Source: Dyella monticola
GTDB taxonomy: Bacteria > Pseudomonadota > Gammaproteobacteria > Xanthomonadales > Rhodanobacteraceae
Assembly (NCBI RefSeq): GCF_003363155.1
Contig: NZ_QRBE01000008.1
Location: forward strand, 170,893-228,263
Length of the DNA stretch: 57,371 nt
Direction: 5' to 3'
Shown here: piece after piece, positions 9,795 through 19,055 of the stretch
How the letters are laid out: each line of letters starts with the position of its first letter
How positions within the stretch are numbered: the stretch's first letter is position 1
Program-made: the position numbers and the translations under genes
The notes under the pieces: model-generated
The model's input: the letters and a program-made list of their open reading frames with translations, nothing else
The model's database searches: none
Told to the model about the DNA's origin: nothing

Positions 9795-10193
9795 TTACTT
9801 TGCCCGATAATCCTGATACGACTTTTCTTCAACCAGTTGCGAGCCCAGCTTGAGGTTGATGTCGCGCTTCACCGCCGCACGGTCGTCGTTCTTAAAATAC
9901 ACCGAACGCGCCAGTTCGATGAACTCCGCGTCAAACGCCTGTTCCTTTTCCTTGATGCGGATACGGTCTTCGATATCCCAGAGCGCTTCGTTCACGGCCA
10001 GTAGATGCGCGCGCTCTTTGCTGATGTCGGTTTGCGATGCATGATGGTTGGCCCACGTGGCGTTGAGCAGGTTGAGTTCGTTGTGCACGTTGGCGCGCTT
10101 GGTGGCGTCGGAAATCCGCTGCGCCTTGATCTCGAGGATGGTGATCTTGTCGATCAGCTCCCCGAAGGAGACGGGTACCTGGATCAGGCTCAT
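9795..10193 (-). CDS. DUF6165 family protein
   Basis: The 132-residue product starts at MSLIQVPVSFGELIDK; CGAGG lies 8 bases upstream of ATG 10193, and the longer frame upstream is spurious. The sequence is strongly helical and charged (about residues 10-100), with no signal peptide or membrane segment, so it is cytoplasmic. The N-terminal signature V-S-x-GELIDK-x-TILEIK and the central LxxxNxxLWxIED pattern match the DUF6165 family as I know it; biochemical function is not established. In other proteobacteria such genes often sit near surface-polysaccharide or LPS genes, and here it lies directly downstream of lpxK on the same strand, separated by two hairpins. A link to LPS or glycan assembly is only a neighbourhood inference. 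Confidence 0.8.
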   Translation of the reverse strand: MSLIQVPVSFGELIDKITILEIKAQRISDATKRANVHNELNLLNATWANHHASQTDISKERAHLLAVNEALWDIEDRIRIKEKEQAFDAEFIELARSVYFKNDDRAAVKRDINLKLGSQLVEEKSYQDYRAK

Positions 10194-10282
10194 GAAAAAA
10201 CCTCGTATGGAAAGGGTCGACAATCTGTCGCAAAAACGCCGCTTATCATACTGCTTGCTTACGGACGCGTCGCCCTGACACA

Positions 10283-10385
10283 CCCAAAACAGGGCCATAG
10301 ATGGCCCTGTTTTGGGAAACGAGTAACCCCGGGGCTCGGTGGCATTAGGCGGACAACACGTCGCCAGGCCCGGCTTTCGCCGGGC
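10283..10385. repeat. dispersed intergenic element, copy 1, with two hairpins
   Basis: The element opens with a 16-bp perfect inverted repeat (10283-10298 against 10301-10316, 2-base spacer) and closes with a GCCCGGC-TTTC-GCCGGGC hairpin at 10368-10385. A second, diverged copy lies at 56741-56835. In both copies the start (agggccat... and aggaccat...) and the closing hairpin are exactly 70 bases apart. It lies just after the lpxK stop codon, so the closing hairpin may also end lpxK transcription, although there is no U-tract. Confidence 0.65.
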
Positions 10386-10397
10386 GATGGGAGCGTC

Positions 10398-11387
10398 CTA
10401 ACTCAGCGCACTGGGCAGCCTTTGCATTCGAGCAAAAAGCGCCGCATAAAAGTCCGCCGGCAATTGCGCCTTTACCGGCACGCTCCACCAGTAAGGCTGC
10501 GCGAACGCGCGGCACTTTACTGCGTCTTTTTCAGTCATCAACACGGGCAAGTCGTCGCCATAGGCCAGATCGTCCCGCGTAAAAGCATGATGATCGGGAA
10601 ACGGGTGCGGGATCACCTCGATGCCCTGCATCGCAAGATCGGAAAAGAAACGCTGCGGATGACCGATCGCCGCCACCGCATGCACGCGCATGCCGGAAAA
10701 GCTTGCGATGGAACGTTCGTGCCCATCCGCCAGCGCGCGCGCGTGATCGCCGTGCAGCCGCATCGGCACTTCGCCCGCCTGCGCGGCGGCACCGTTGCAA
10801 ACGCGAAAACCCACCTGTTTCAGTCGCCCAAGCGGCTCGCGCAAAGGTCCGGCGGGAAGCAATCGTGCGTTACCGAAACGGCGCTCGCCGTCGATCACGC
10901 AGATTTCGATATCGCGGGCGAGACGATAGTGTTGCAATCCATCGTCTGCGACGACAACATCGCATCCGCCATCGAGCAACAGTTGTGCCGCCGCGGGGCG
11001 ATCACGGCCGATCGCCACCGGAACGCCTCGACCACGCATCAAGCAAGGTTCGTCGCCCACTTCGGCAGGGTTCGGTGCGTCGCCGAGCAAGGTCGGCTGG
11101 CGTTGACTGCCGCCATAGCCACGACTTACCACACCAGGACGAAAGCCGCGTTCCCGCAAGGCCTCCACCACCGCCAATGTCAGCGGTGTTTTCCCCGTGC
11201 CCCCCGCGGTGATATTGCCCACGACCACGACAGGACAAGGAAGACGCACGGCACGCAGCCAACCCAGGCGGTACAGCGTGCGGCGAATGGCGACCACCAC
11301 CCCATACAGTGCAGCCAACGGATAGCACCACCATGGCAACCGGCTTTGGCCGTACCAGCCTGCGTGGAGGGTTGCTTCCAAGCTCAT
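10398..11387 (-). CDS. lpxK: tetraacyldisaccharide 4'-kinase LpxK
   Basis: LpxK phosphorylates the 4' position of the lipid A disaccharide precursor at the inner face of the inner membrane, the sixth step of the Raetz pathway. The 329-residue length is normal. An N-terminal hydrophobic segment (about 19-35, YPLAALYGVVVAI) anchors it. The P-loop GNITAGGTGKTP spans residues 57-68 with Lys66, and VSRGYGG follows about 20 residues later as in all LpxK proteins. VVADDGLQHYRL is the second signature. The start codon shares one base with the msbA stop (TGATG), so translation is coupled to the flippase gene, and both act on lipid A. This exbB-exbD-msbA-lpxK order is usual in Xanthomonadales. Confidence 0.97.
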   Translation of the reverse strand: MSLEATLHAGWYGQSRLPWWCYPLAALYGVVVAIRRTLYRLGWLRAVRLPCPVVVVGNITAGGTGKTPLTLAVVEALRERGFRPGVVSRGYGGSQRQPTLLGDAPNPAEVGDEPCLMRGRGVPVAIGRDRPAAAQLLLDGGCDVVVADDGLQHYRLARDIEICVIDGERRFGNARLLPAGPLREPLGRLKQVGFRVCNGAAAQAGEVPMRLHGDHARALADGHERSIASFSGMRVHAVAAIGHPQRFFSDLAMQGIEVIPHPFPDHHAFTRDDLAYGDDLPVLMTEKDAVKCRAFAQPYWWSVPVKAQLPADFYAALFARMQRLPSALS

Positions 11388-13177
11388 CAGTCGGCGACGA
11401 CGGCGGCAGGGCGCTCGTTGAACTGCATGCGGTGCAGTGCCGCGTAGTGACCGCCCATCGCGATCAGCTCTGCGTGTGTACCGCGCTCGACGATCTTGCC
11501 TTGATCCAGCACAGCGATCTGATCGGCGTGCTCGATAGTGGAAAGACGATGCGCAATCACCAAGGTCGTGCGATCGCGCATCAAGCGTTGCAGAGCCTGC
11601 TGAATCAGGCGCTCGGATTCGGTATCAAGCGCGCTGGTTGCTTCATCGAGCACAAGAATCGGCGCGTTCTTGAGGATCGCGCGCGCGATGGCGATGCGTT
11701 GGCGCTGACCACCGGAAAGCATGTTGCCGCCCTCGCCGATCGGGCTATGAATGCCGCTGGACAGCTTGACGATGAATTCCATCGCGTTGGCGGCCTCAGC
11801 CGCGGCAATGATGTCGCCTTCGCTCGCGCCGGCGAGTTCGCCATAAGCGATATTTTCGGCCACGGTGCCGTCGAACAGCACCACATGCTGCCCCACCCAG
11901 GCGATCTGCTGGCGCAGCGAGGCCAGGGTGTAGGTTTCGTAATCCTCGCCATCGAGCAGGACGCGTCCGCTGGAAGGTTCGTTGAAGCGCGGCAGCAAAC
12001 TGACCAGACTGCTTTTGCCGCTGCCGGAGCGCCCGACCAGCGCGGTCACCGTGCCTGGCGCGCAATGCAGATCCACGCCCGACAACGCCTGGAATTGGCC
12101 ACGCGGATAAATCAGGCGCACGTCTTCAAAACGCAGATCGCCACGCGTGCGCGTCAGCGCCTTGGTGCCGTGGTCCACTTCCGGTGGCATGTCGATGATG
12201 GCGAACAGGTTCTCCGCCGCCGAGATACCGGTCTGGATGGTCGATTGAACATTCGACAGGCGCTTGAGCGAGGACAACATGCCGCCCATGGCGCCGATCA
12301 CAGAAATGAATACACCCGGCGAGATGCTGTCGATCACCGAGGGCCGCGATGCCAGAAACACCATTCCTGCCAGCGAAAATGACGCAACCGACTGGACGGT
12401 CGAGCCAGAAATCGCACTCGTCGCCACAATCTTGAGATTGAGATAGCGCGCGCGTCCGGACACATCCTTGAACCGTTCGGATGCCTGCTTCTGGCCAGCG
12501 TAAATGCGTACTTCGCGATGCGCCTGCAGCATCTCTTCCACTGTGCCCGTCACCGAACCCATCATCCCCTGGATGCGGCGACTGATGACACGGTAGCGGC
12601 GACTGACCGCAGTGGTGATCAACACGATGGCTGGCACCATCACGAGCAGCGCAGTCGACAGATAAACGCTTTCCTGCAGCATGACAACAAACATGAACAG
12701 GACCGTGAACCCTTCGGTCACCATGACTTTCAGTGCATCGGTAGAAGCACCTGCAATCTGCTCACTGGTATAGGTGATGCGCGAAACCTGATGGCCCGAA
12801 TGCTCATTGCCAAAGTATGTCACCGGCAAGCGCAGGTAAGAGTCGAACACATCGCGCTGCATGGTCTGCACCACATTGCGACCAATGTAGCCCATGCCAT
12901 AATTGCTCACGAAGATCGCGATGCCGCGAACCAGGAAGATCGCGACAATCCAGATCGGCATCCAGAAAATGAGGTATTGATCCTTCTTGGTAAGAAGGTC
13001 ATCCATGATCGGCTGCAATTTCTTGGTAAAGAGCGCAATGCCGCCCGCATCCACCATGAAGCCGACAACGGAAATCAGAAGTATCGGCCAATAACGCGCC
13101 GAATAAGTCAGCAGCCGCTTGTAGACGCGCCGGCTTTCCGCGTCCCACAACGCGACCTTCTTTTTCCCCTCGCTCAT
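11387..13177 (-). CDS. msbA: lipid A export ATP-binding/permease MsbA
   Basis: The 596-residue half-transporter flips core-lipid A across the inner membrane as a homodimer. Residues about 20-330 hold six membrane helices; the C-terminal nucleotide-binding domain shows Walker A GRSGSGKSS, the Q-loop (RQQIAWVGQ), the ABC signature MLSGGQRQR, Walker B ILVLDEATSALD and the switch His in LVIAHRLS. Length and architecture match E. coli MsbA (582 residues). It overlaps exbD by 4 bases upstream and touches lpxK downstream, indicating one operon. The extended acidic/aromatic N terminus before the first helix is slightly longer than in enterics. Confusion with other type I ABC exporters is unlikely given the lpxK linkage. 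Confidence 0.96.
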   Translation of the reverse strand: MSEGKKKVALWDAESRRVYKRLLTYSARYWPILLISVVGFMVDAGGIALFTKKLQPIMDDLLTKKDQYLIFWMPIWIVAIFLVRGIAIFVSNYGMGYIGRNVVQTMQRDVFDSYLRLPVTYFGNEHSGHQVSRITYTSEQIAGASTDALKVMVTEGFTVLFMFVVMLQESVYLSTALLVMVPAIVLITTAVSRRYRVISRRIQGMMGSVTGTVEEMLQAHREVRIYAGQKQASERFKDVSGRARYLNLKIVATSAISGSTVQSVASFSLAGMVFLASRPSVIDSISPGVFISVIGAMGGMLSSLKRLSNVQSTIQTGISAAENLFAIIDMPPEVDHGTKALTRTRGDLRFEDVRLIYPRGQFQALSGVDLHCAPGTVTALVGRSGSGKSSLVSLLPRFNEPSSGRVLLDGEDYETYTLASLRQQIAWVGQHVVLFDGTVAENIAYGELAGASEGDIIAAAEAANAMEFIVKLSSGIHSPIGEGGNMLSGGQRQRIAIARAILKNAPILVLDEATSALDTESERLIQQALQRLMRDRTTLVIAHRLSTIEHADQIAVLDQGKIVERGTHAELIAMGGHYAALHRMQFNERPAAVVAD

Positions 13178-13605
13178 TGGCCCGCTTCCGACTGCGTCGG
13201 CGTCGTGGCGATGGACAGATGCGTGAAGCCCAGCTGACCCAGTGCGTCCATGGCCGTGACCACGTTCTGGTGCGCTGTCATGGCGTCGGCGCGAATCGTG
13301 ACGGTCTGATTGCGATCATCGCCAGCCACGCGGGAAATCGCCTGCTTGAGCGCATCCACACTGCCACCTGGGATTTCATCGCTGCCAACGTAGAAATGCC
13401 CATCGCGGTCCACCATGATGGTGATCGCGGGCGGTTGCATGTCGCGATCCTCCGCGCTGGCCTGCGGCAGATTCACTTTCAGGCGCGAGTGCTGCACGAA
13501 CGTGGTGGTGAGCACGAAGAACATCAGCAAAGTCAGCAGCACATCAATCAACGAAACGACGTTGATCTCAAAATCGTCGCCCCGACGGTCGTTACCGATA
13601 CGCAT
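13174..13605 (-). CDS. exbD: ExbD/TolR family biopolymer transport protein
   Basis: The 143-residue protein has a short cytoplasmic N terminus, one membrane helix at about 17-36 (VSLIDVLLTLLMFFVLTTTF) and a periplasmic C-terminal domain. Asp21 in the helix is the conserved protonatable residue of ExbD/TolR stators. With ExbB it forms the proton-driven motor that energises a TonB or Tol partner. No tonB or tol gene is in the window, so the partner is unknown. It follows exbB by three bases and overlaps msbA by four. In Xanthomonadales this msbA-linked pair is common and is distinct from the tol-pal tolQR pair, which favours the exbD name, but function is assigned by family only. Confidence 0.9.
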   Translation of the reverse strand: MRIGNDRRGDDFEINVVSLIDVLLTLLMFFVLTTTFVQHSRLKVNLPQASAEDRDMQPPAITIMVDRDGHFYVGSDEIPGGSVDALKQAISRVAGDDRNQTVTIRADAMTAHQNVVTAMDALGQLGFTHLSIATTPTQSEAGQ

Positions 13606-13608
13606 GGT

Positions 13609-14289
13609 TTAGACCGGCGCCTTGTCGCTCGCCGCGACCGAAGTACGACGTGCCCGCGGCGCCGGCGTGGGTGCGGCTGCGGAAAGCGTGAGGTCGTCCA
13701 GCAGCAAGGTGGCCTGCTTTTCCATGTCCACGCAATAGCCGGCCACTTTGGAGCGGAAATAGCGGTGCAACACGTACGCGGGAATTGCCACGGTCAAACC
13801 GGCGGCAGTACAGATGAGCGCCTCGCCGATGCCGCCGGCCATCTTGGTGGGGTCAGCCATGCCTCCCACCATCACCTGCATGAACATGCGAATCAGGCCG
13901 ATCACCGTGCCGAACAGGCCCAGCAGCGGCCCAATCAACGCGATGGTGCCGAGCGTGTTGAGATAACGCTCCATGCGATGCACGACGTGTCGGCCGGTGT
14001 CCTCGATGCGCTCCTTGATGAGATCGCGCGAGTGGTGCCGTACCGCCAGTGCGGCGGCCAGCAATTCGCCCAACGGCGAGCCGGTGGACAGTTTTTCCAG
14101 ATGTGCCGGGTCCAGTTGATCCGAACGCGCCCATTCGCGCACTTCCTGTGAGAGTCCGGGCGGCAGCACCGAGCTGCGGCGCAAAGTCCAGCACCGCTCC
14201 AGCACGATCGCCAACGCCACCGCCGAGCAGATCAGGATGGGCGCCATCGCCCAGCCGCCTGCCATCAAAATCTGACCTAAATCACCCAC
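13609..14289 (-). CDS. exbB: ExbB/TolQ/MotA family proton channel protein
   Basis: The protein has three membrane segments: about 10-30 (MAPILICSAVALAIVLE) and a pair near 125-145 and 165-185 with the family block GTIALIGPLLGLFGTVIGLI. It builds the proton channel with ExbD. I place the start at GTG 14289 because GGGAG lies five bases upstream and the N terminus then aligns with the usual ExbB beginning (short lead, AGGW, hydrophobic helix); GTG 14304 would add five residues and has a poor ribosome-binding site. No ATG lies at a sensible position other than an internal Met before AGGW. The C-terminal tail is Ala/Pro/Arg-rich and probably disordered. It is the first gene of exbB-exbD-msbA-lpxK. 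Confidence 0.9.
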   Translation of the reverse strand: MGDLGQILMAGGWAMAPILICSAVALAIVLERCWTLRRSSVLPPGLSQEVREWARSDQLDPAHLEKLSTGSPLGELLAAALAVRHHSRDLIKERIEDTGRHVVHRMERYLNTLGTIALIGPLLGLFGTVIGLIRMFMQVMVGGMADPTKMAGGIGEALICTAAGLTVAIPAYVLHRYFRSKVAGYCVDMEKQATLLLDDLTLSAAAPTPAPRARRTSVAASDKAPV

Positions 14290-14374
14290 AAAAACTCCCG
14301 GCACTGCCGTCTGCGGAAGCTTCCATCATAGCAGCGTCGCCGCGGCATACCGTGCGGCCGGTGGCAGTTGAATG

Positions 14375-14397
14375 CCCGGCCCAGGCCGGGTATGACG
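14375..14397. repeat. REP-like half element after comEC
   Basis: CCCGGCC-CA-GGCCGGG followed by TATGACG is a half copy of the GTCAT(A/T)CCCGGC...GCCGGG inverted-repeat family also found at 16871, 19746, 30282 and 42503. It sits directly after the comEC stop codon on the minus strand and could act as a 3' stabiliser or terminator of that mRNA. Confidence 0.6.
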
Positions 14398-16749
14398 CTA
14401 CTCTTCCCGCCAGTAGCGCCGCGCCAGCACGCGCCAACGCGCCGCCACGTAGGCAGGCGCAGTCGCGGGAAAATCAATCTGAACGGCACCCGCCACCGCC
14501 GTGTTGAACACCGGCACGCGCGCTGCGGCGTAGCGCGCCATGACTTCCGGCCGTGGATGCCCGAAACGGTTTCGCCATCCGGCCGAAACAATCGCCAGTT
14601 CAGGTTCGACCGCCGCGATGAAGCCGGTGCCGGACGAGCCATTGCTGCCGTGATGAGGCACCTGCAGCACCGGGCGTGGCCCCGGTCCCACTGCCATGGC
14701 GACACGTGGTTCGGTATCCATGCCGATATCGCCAGTAAGCAAGAGACGCCCGGCTCGACCTTCAACCAGCAGAACGCATGAATGATCATTGGCCGTTGCG
14801 TCCTGCGCGCCCGCAGAAGGACTGAGCACGCGGAAGTTCACGCCATCCCAGTTCCAGTGCTGGCCAGCCACGCATTGTTCCATCGGAAATTGTTTCATCG
14901 GACTAGGCATGCGCGCAGGTTCGCCTGCGTAGCGGCGCGCCGCGGGGAAGGCGGCGGCCACGACGGGCGCGCCACCGGCGTGATCGTTGTCAGCGTGGCT
15001 GATCATCAGCACATCCAATCGGTCCATGCCGAGCGCGTGCAGTGAAGGCACCACCACGGCCGATCCCAGATCGTAGTCCGACGGATAGCGCGCCCCGGCG
15101 TCGTAAACCAGGACGTGGTCGTGTGTGCGCACGATCACGGACAGCCCCTGCCCCACGTCCAGTATCCACGCCTGGAAAGCACCGATATCCGGCGGCTGAC
15201 GCACCGGCCATGACAATGGCAGAAACAGCAAGGCCCCGAGCACACGCAATGGCACGCCACGCGGCATGAACAGCCATACGGCACCCAGCATGGCCAACAC
15301 GAGCGCCCACGGTTTCACGGTCGGCAAGAACCAGTGCGTACCTGGCCATGCGGCGGTTTGCTCCAGCAACCACCATTGCGCGTGAGTCAACCATTCGGCC
15401 ACGCGCAGGGGTGGCGTGGCCAGCGGCGGACAAACGATCAACAACAACATGCCGAACAACGCGCATGGCACGATCACGAAGCTCACGAACGGCACGGCAA
15501 CCAGGTTGGAAAACGCACCCACCAGCGATGCCTCACCGAAAAACCACAGCGTCAACGGCAACAGCGAAATCGTCATCACGATTTGTCCAACCGTGAGCTC
15601 ATGCAGGAAAGCGCGAATCCCCCGCCCTTTGGCGTCCATGCATAAAATCAGGAAAGCGACGCCGATAAATGACAGCCAGAAGCCCGCTTCCAGCACAGCT
15701 AGCGGATCGACAAGCAGCATGGCGATGAGTGCGATCGCCAGGATATGGCCAGAACCCGCCGTCCGACGCAGGCATCGCGCCAGCGCCATCGCCGCAATCA
15801 TCAGGACGGTGCGCACCGTGGGCATGCCGAAGCCAGCAAGCCCTGCATAAATGAACGCGCAACTTAACGCGGCGAGGGCTTGCGCCTGTCCACGTGGACA
15901 GCGTAGCGCCAGCGAAGGCCACAACGCATACAGGCCATAACATAGCCAGACGCCGAAGATCGCCGCCACACCAACGTGGAACCCGGAGATAGCGATCAGA
16001 TGCGAAATGCCATTGGCACGCGCGACATCCCAGTCTTGCGCATCCAGCCCGCGTGTATCCCCCACCGTAAAAGCGCGCAGCAAGGCGGCATCATGGGGAT
16101 CATGCACGCGTGCCTGGATGCCCTCGGCAAGTGATCCACGCCATCGATCCAGGCACCACGCCGACGTGCTCAATCGCGTGTTGGAGGCGTCGTCACGCAC
16201 ATAGCCCACCGCAGAGATGCCGCGTGCAAGTGCGCTGCGCTCGCCATCGGCGCCACCTGGATCGACCGTTCCGCGCGGCCTGCGTAAGCGCAGCAGCACG
16301 TGCCAGCGCGAGCAAGGTTCGGGCTCCGACGTGGGTTTATCGTACCAACTGATGCGCGCCAGACCTTGCCACGGCAGCGCCTGCCCATCCCGTGCGACGT
16401 GCTCGATCCGGAACTGCACACTGGTCGTGCCGGCCTTGATTTGCGCCAAGCCCACGACATGGCCGATGGCTTGGAAATCCTCCCCTTCCCATGCTTTGGG
16501 CAGGCGTGCATCCATGGCTGCACTGCCTCGCCATGCAGCCCATGCGAAACCAAATATCAGCACGACTAACCAACGCGTACATGGGACGCGCCACGCAAGC
16601 GCGCATGCGCACGCAGCGAGTATTACCAACACCCCATGCGGCGGCAGCTTCGGTAGCCATTGCACCACGGATACGCCAATCAACAAGGCGAGTGCCACCG
16701 GGATGGTGCTGGACCATGTTCGCGCTTGCCGTAATTCCCCGACCGTCAT
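14398..16749 (-). CDS. comEC: DNA internalisation competence protein ComEC/Rec2
   Basis: The 783-residue protein forms the inner-membrane channel through which single-stranded DNA enters during natural transformation. The first ~60 residues hold membrane helices, an OB-like DUF4131 region follows (about 60-200), then the Competence domain with many helices (about 220-500; ANGISHLIAISGFHVGVAA is the family signature). From about 540 comes a metallo-beta-lactamase-type domain with the ligand motif ISHADNDHAGG. All three parts are intact. Start ATG 16749 gives a normal length. It precedes exbB on the same strand, a Xanthomonadales arrangement. Its presence suggests, but does not prove, that the organism can be naturally competent; pilus and DprA genes are not in the window. 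Confidence 0.95.
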   Translation of the reverse strand: MTVGELRQARTWSSTIPVALALLIGVSVVQWLPKLPPHGVLVILAACACALAWRVPCTRWLVVLIFGFAWAAWRGSAAMDARLPKAWEGEDFQAIGHVVGLAQIKAGTTSVQFRIEHVARDGQALPWQGLARISWYDKPTSEPEPCSRWHVLLRLRRPRGTVDPGGADGERSALARGISAVGYVRDDASNTRLSTSAWCLDRWRGSLAEGIQARVHDPHDAALLRAFTVGDTRGLDAQDWDVARANGISHLIAISGFHVGVAAIFGVWLCYGLYALWPSLALRCPRGQAQALAALSCAFIYAGLAGFGMPTVRTVLMIAAMALARCLRRTAGSGHILAIALIAMLLVDPLAVLEAGFWLSFIGVAFLILCMDAKGRGIRAFLHELTVGQIVMTISLLPLTLWFFGEASLVGAFSNLVAVPFVSFVIVPCALFGMLLLIVCPPLATPPLRVAEWLTHAQWWLLEQTAAWPGTHWFLPTVKPWALVLAMLGAVWLFMPRGVPLRVLGALLFLPLSWPVRQPPDIGAFQAWILDVGQGLSVIVRTHDHVLVYDAGARYPSDYDLGSAVVVPSLHALGMDRLDVLMISHADNDHAGGAPVVAAAFPAARRYAGEPARMPSPMKQFPMEQCVAGQHWNWDGVNFRVLSPSAGAQDATANDHSCVLLVEGRAGRLLLTGDIGMDTEPRVAMAVGPGPRPVLQVPHHGSNGSSGTGFIAAVEPELAIVSAGWRNRFGHPRPEVMARYAAARVPVFNTAVAGAVQIDFPATAPAYVAARWRVLARRYWREE

Positions 16750-16870
16750 GAGGGAAAGCTAGCGCAGGTAAAAGCGCGCAGCTGTAAGGCGCAGGAGCGG
16801 ATCGGGGTGCGGCAAAGCCGAGCTCGCGAATCGTGCTTTGACCAGCACGTATCCGCTGGACACCTTTGAA

Positions 16871-16949
16871 GGCCGTCACTCCCGCGTCAGCGGGAATCTA
16901 CGATCGTCTCTGGAAAGACACGATGGATTCTCGCTAACGGGTGAACGAC
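16871..16949. repeat. REP-like imperfect inverted repeat between lolD and comEC
   Basis: The left arm GTCACTCCCGCGTCAGCGGG and a degenerate right arm ending GGGTGAACGAC are inversely related and about 45 bases apart. It belongs to the same family as 19746-19857 and 30282-30363. It occupies most of the 237-base gap between the lolD stop and the comEC start; I see nothing else there. Confidence 0.65.
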
Positions 16950-16986
16950 ATGATGGGTGCGGCGTCGGAATGATGAAAGCCTAAGA

Positions 16987-17694
16987 TCAAACCTTCTCGC
17001 GCAATTCCCCGTTATGCAATTCCAGTGTGCGATCCATGCGTTTCGCCAGCCTGCTGTCGTGCGTGACGAGGATGAAACTGGTGCCGATCTCGCGATTCAA
17101 TTCAAGCATCAGTGCATAGACCTGTGAGGCGTTGTCTTCGTCAAGATTGCCCGTAGGCTCATCGCCCAGCACACAGGAAGGGCGCGTCACCAACGCACGC
17201 GCCACTGCGCAACGCTGGCGTTCGCCGCCGGAAAGCTCGGACGGCTTGTGCGCCAGGCGCTGACTCAGCCCCACACGCTCCAGTAGCGTCGCGGACTGTT
17301 TCTGCGCTTCAGAGATGCCAACCCCGCGAATCAGCAGCGGCATACACACATTTTCCAGCGCCGTGAATTCCGGCAATAGATGATGGAACTGGTAGATGAA
17401 ACCCAGCGAGCGATTGCGCACGCGTCCGCGTTCGGCATCGGACAGCTTGGAAAGGGTGCGGCCTTCCACTTCCACTTCGCCGCCGCTCAACGTGTCGAGG
17501 CCACCAATGAGGTGCAGCAGCGTGCTCTTGCCGGTGCCGGAGGCACCGACGATCGCCAGCGTTTCGCCGCGCTTGAGCGTGAAATTCACGTCGGTGAGCA
17601 CCGTCGTGTTCAGATCGCCTTCCGCATAGGTTTTGGCGACGTGACTGGCGCGCAGCACGATATCGTTGGAAGCGTGGTTCATCGGCTTATTCAT
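16987..17694 (-). CDS. lolD: lipoprotein-releasing system ATP-binding protein LolD
   Basis: LolD powers extraction of outer-membrane lipoproteins from the inner membrane for handover to LolA. The 235-residue ATPase shows Walker [10 protein letters not shown], the LolD-typical [17 protein letters not shown] segment after it, signature LSGGERQR and Walker [12 protein letters not shown]. The start is ATG 17694, whose ATGAATAA overlaps the lolC stop by eight bases and gives the usual family length; the longer frame to 17754 lies within lolC. FQFHHLL, rather than the MacB/FtsE pattern, supports LolD. It would serve, among others, the lipoproteins encoded at 7226, 25386 and 27514. Confidence 0.95.
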   Translation of the reverse strand: MNKPMNHASNDIVLRASHVAKTYAEGDLNTTVLTDVNFTLKRGETLAIVGASGTGKSTLLHLIGGLDTLSGGEVEVEGRTLSKLSDAERGRVRNRSLGFIYQFHHLLPEFTALENVCMPLLIRGVGISEAQKQSATLLERVGLSQRLAHKPSELSGGERQRCAVARALVTRPSCVLGDEPTGNLDEDNASQVYALMLELNREIGTSFILVTHDSRLAKRMDRTLELHNGELREKV

Positions 17695-18931
17695 AGCGCA
17701 GCGCCTGTGCCGGTTGCGTGCGCGAGGCGCGCCATGCGGGATAGAGGGTCGCAAGCAGGGAGAACAGGAAGGTGATCAACGCCACCCAGATCACGTCGTG
17801 CAATTCAAGCCTGCTAGGCACTTCGCTGATGTAATAGACATCCGGCGACAGGAAGGTGATGCCGGTGATGTGCTCGATCCACTTGGCAATCGTGGGTAGC
17901 TGCCACGACAGCAGCGAACCAAGCCCCACGCCAAAGCCGATACCGACAAAACCCACCAGCACGCCCTGCACCATGAACATGCCCATGATGCTGCGCGGCG
18001 TGGAACCGAGCGTACGCAGGATGGCGATATCGGCCTGTTTGTCGGTCACGAGCATCATCAACATAGAAATCAGATTGATCACCGCCACCAGAATGATCAA
18101 CGACAAGATGATGAACATCACATGCTTCTCCATGGAAATGGCGGAGAAGAAATTGGCGTGACTGTCCATCCAGGTCGTCAACCCGTATATCTGGCCCAAC
18201 GTATCGGACAACTGGCCTGCCACGGTGCGCGCGTTGTAAAGATCATCCAGCTTCAGGCGAATGCCGGTCGGGCCGTTGATGCTCTTGAGCTTTTCCGCAT
18301 CGCCGATGTTGATCAGGCCAAGGCCGGAGTCGAACTCCTCCATGCCCATCTCGAAAATGCCGCTGACACGGAAACCGCGGATGGTCGGAATGGCACCCCA
18401 TGGCGACGCGTGCCATTCCGGCACCACCATGGTGACTTTGTCACCGACATTCACGCCGAGCTGCAGTGCCAGATCTCTGCCGAGAATGATGTTCCAGCTG
18501 CCAGGCGTGAGCGAATCGAACGACCCCTGGATCATGTGCTTGTTGATGTCCGAAACGTTCGGCTCTTGCGTTGTATCGATGCCACGCACCAACGCGCCAC
18601 TGGAGTGTTGCGCCTGCAGGAACGATTGGATCTCGACATAAGGCGCCGCCCCTTTCACATGCGGGTTGGCCTTTACCTGCTGCATGGCGTATTGCCAGTT
18701 CTGCACCGTCTCGCCCGGCAGGCCGGACACCGTGGCATCGGAAATCGCGCCCAGGATGCGTGAACGGAGCTGGTAGTCGAAGCCGTTCATGACCGACATC
18801 ACGGTGATCAACGCCATCACGCTGATGGTGATGCATACGATGGACACCGTGGAAATGAAGGAAATGAACTGATTGCGCCGCTTGGCGCGGACGTAGCGCA
18901 GGCCGATGAAAAGCTCGAGCGGTCGGAACAT
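17687..18931 (-). CDS. lolC: lipoprotein-releasing ABC transporter permease LolC/LolE (LolF type possible)
   Basis: The 414-residue permease begins at [21 protein letters not shown], the usual LolC/E beginning (ATG 18931); the longer frame upstream is not supported. Four membrane helices are visible: one at about 24-48 ([21 protein letters not shown]), then a periplasmic MacB_PCD domain to about 265, then three helices in the FtsX domain. Only one permease gene accompanies lolD here, with no lolE, so it may act as a homodimer like LolF proteins; a second permease elsewhere cannot be excluded. It lies downstream of ygfX on the same strand, separated by about 125 bases. Confidence 0.92.
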   Translation of the reverse strand: MFRPLELFIGLRYVRAKRRNQFISFISTVSIVCITISVMALITVMSVMNGFDYQLRSRILGAISDATVSGLPGETVQNWQYAMQQVKANPHVKGAAPYVEIQSFLQAQHSSGALVRGIDTTQEPNVSDINKHMIQGSFDSLTPGSWNIILGRDLALQLGVNVGDKVTMVVPEWHASPWGAIPTIRGFRVSGIFEMGMEEFDSGLGLINIGDAEKLKSINGPTGIRLKLDDLYNARTVAGQLSDTLGQIYGLTTWMDSHANFFSAISMEKHVMFIILSLIILVAVINLISMLMMLVTDKQADIAILRTLGSTPRSIMGMFMVQGVLVGFVGIGFGVGLGSLLSWQLPTIAKWIEHITGITFLSPDVYYISEVPSRLELHDVIWVALITFLFSLLATLYPAWRASRTQPAQALRYE

Positions 18932-19055
18932 GGGGGCTTCGCTGGTGGGATATGGGCGGGAGGCCTGAAACCTCAGACCGCACCGCGCGCGCAGAGTGCC
19001 CGAACTGAGGCGCAGGGGCAATGGCGAGCGGGCACCCTATCCTTTCGGCACGAGG

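Noticed and set aside
10005-11447. Plus-strand frame of 480 codons
   Set aside because: Antisense to lpxK and the DUF6165 gene; it also crosses the intergenic hairpins.
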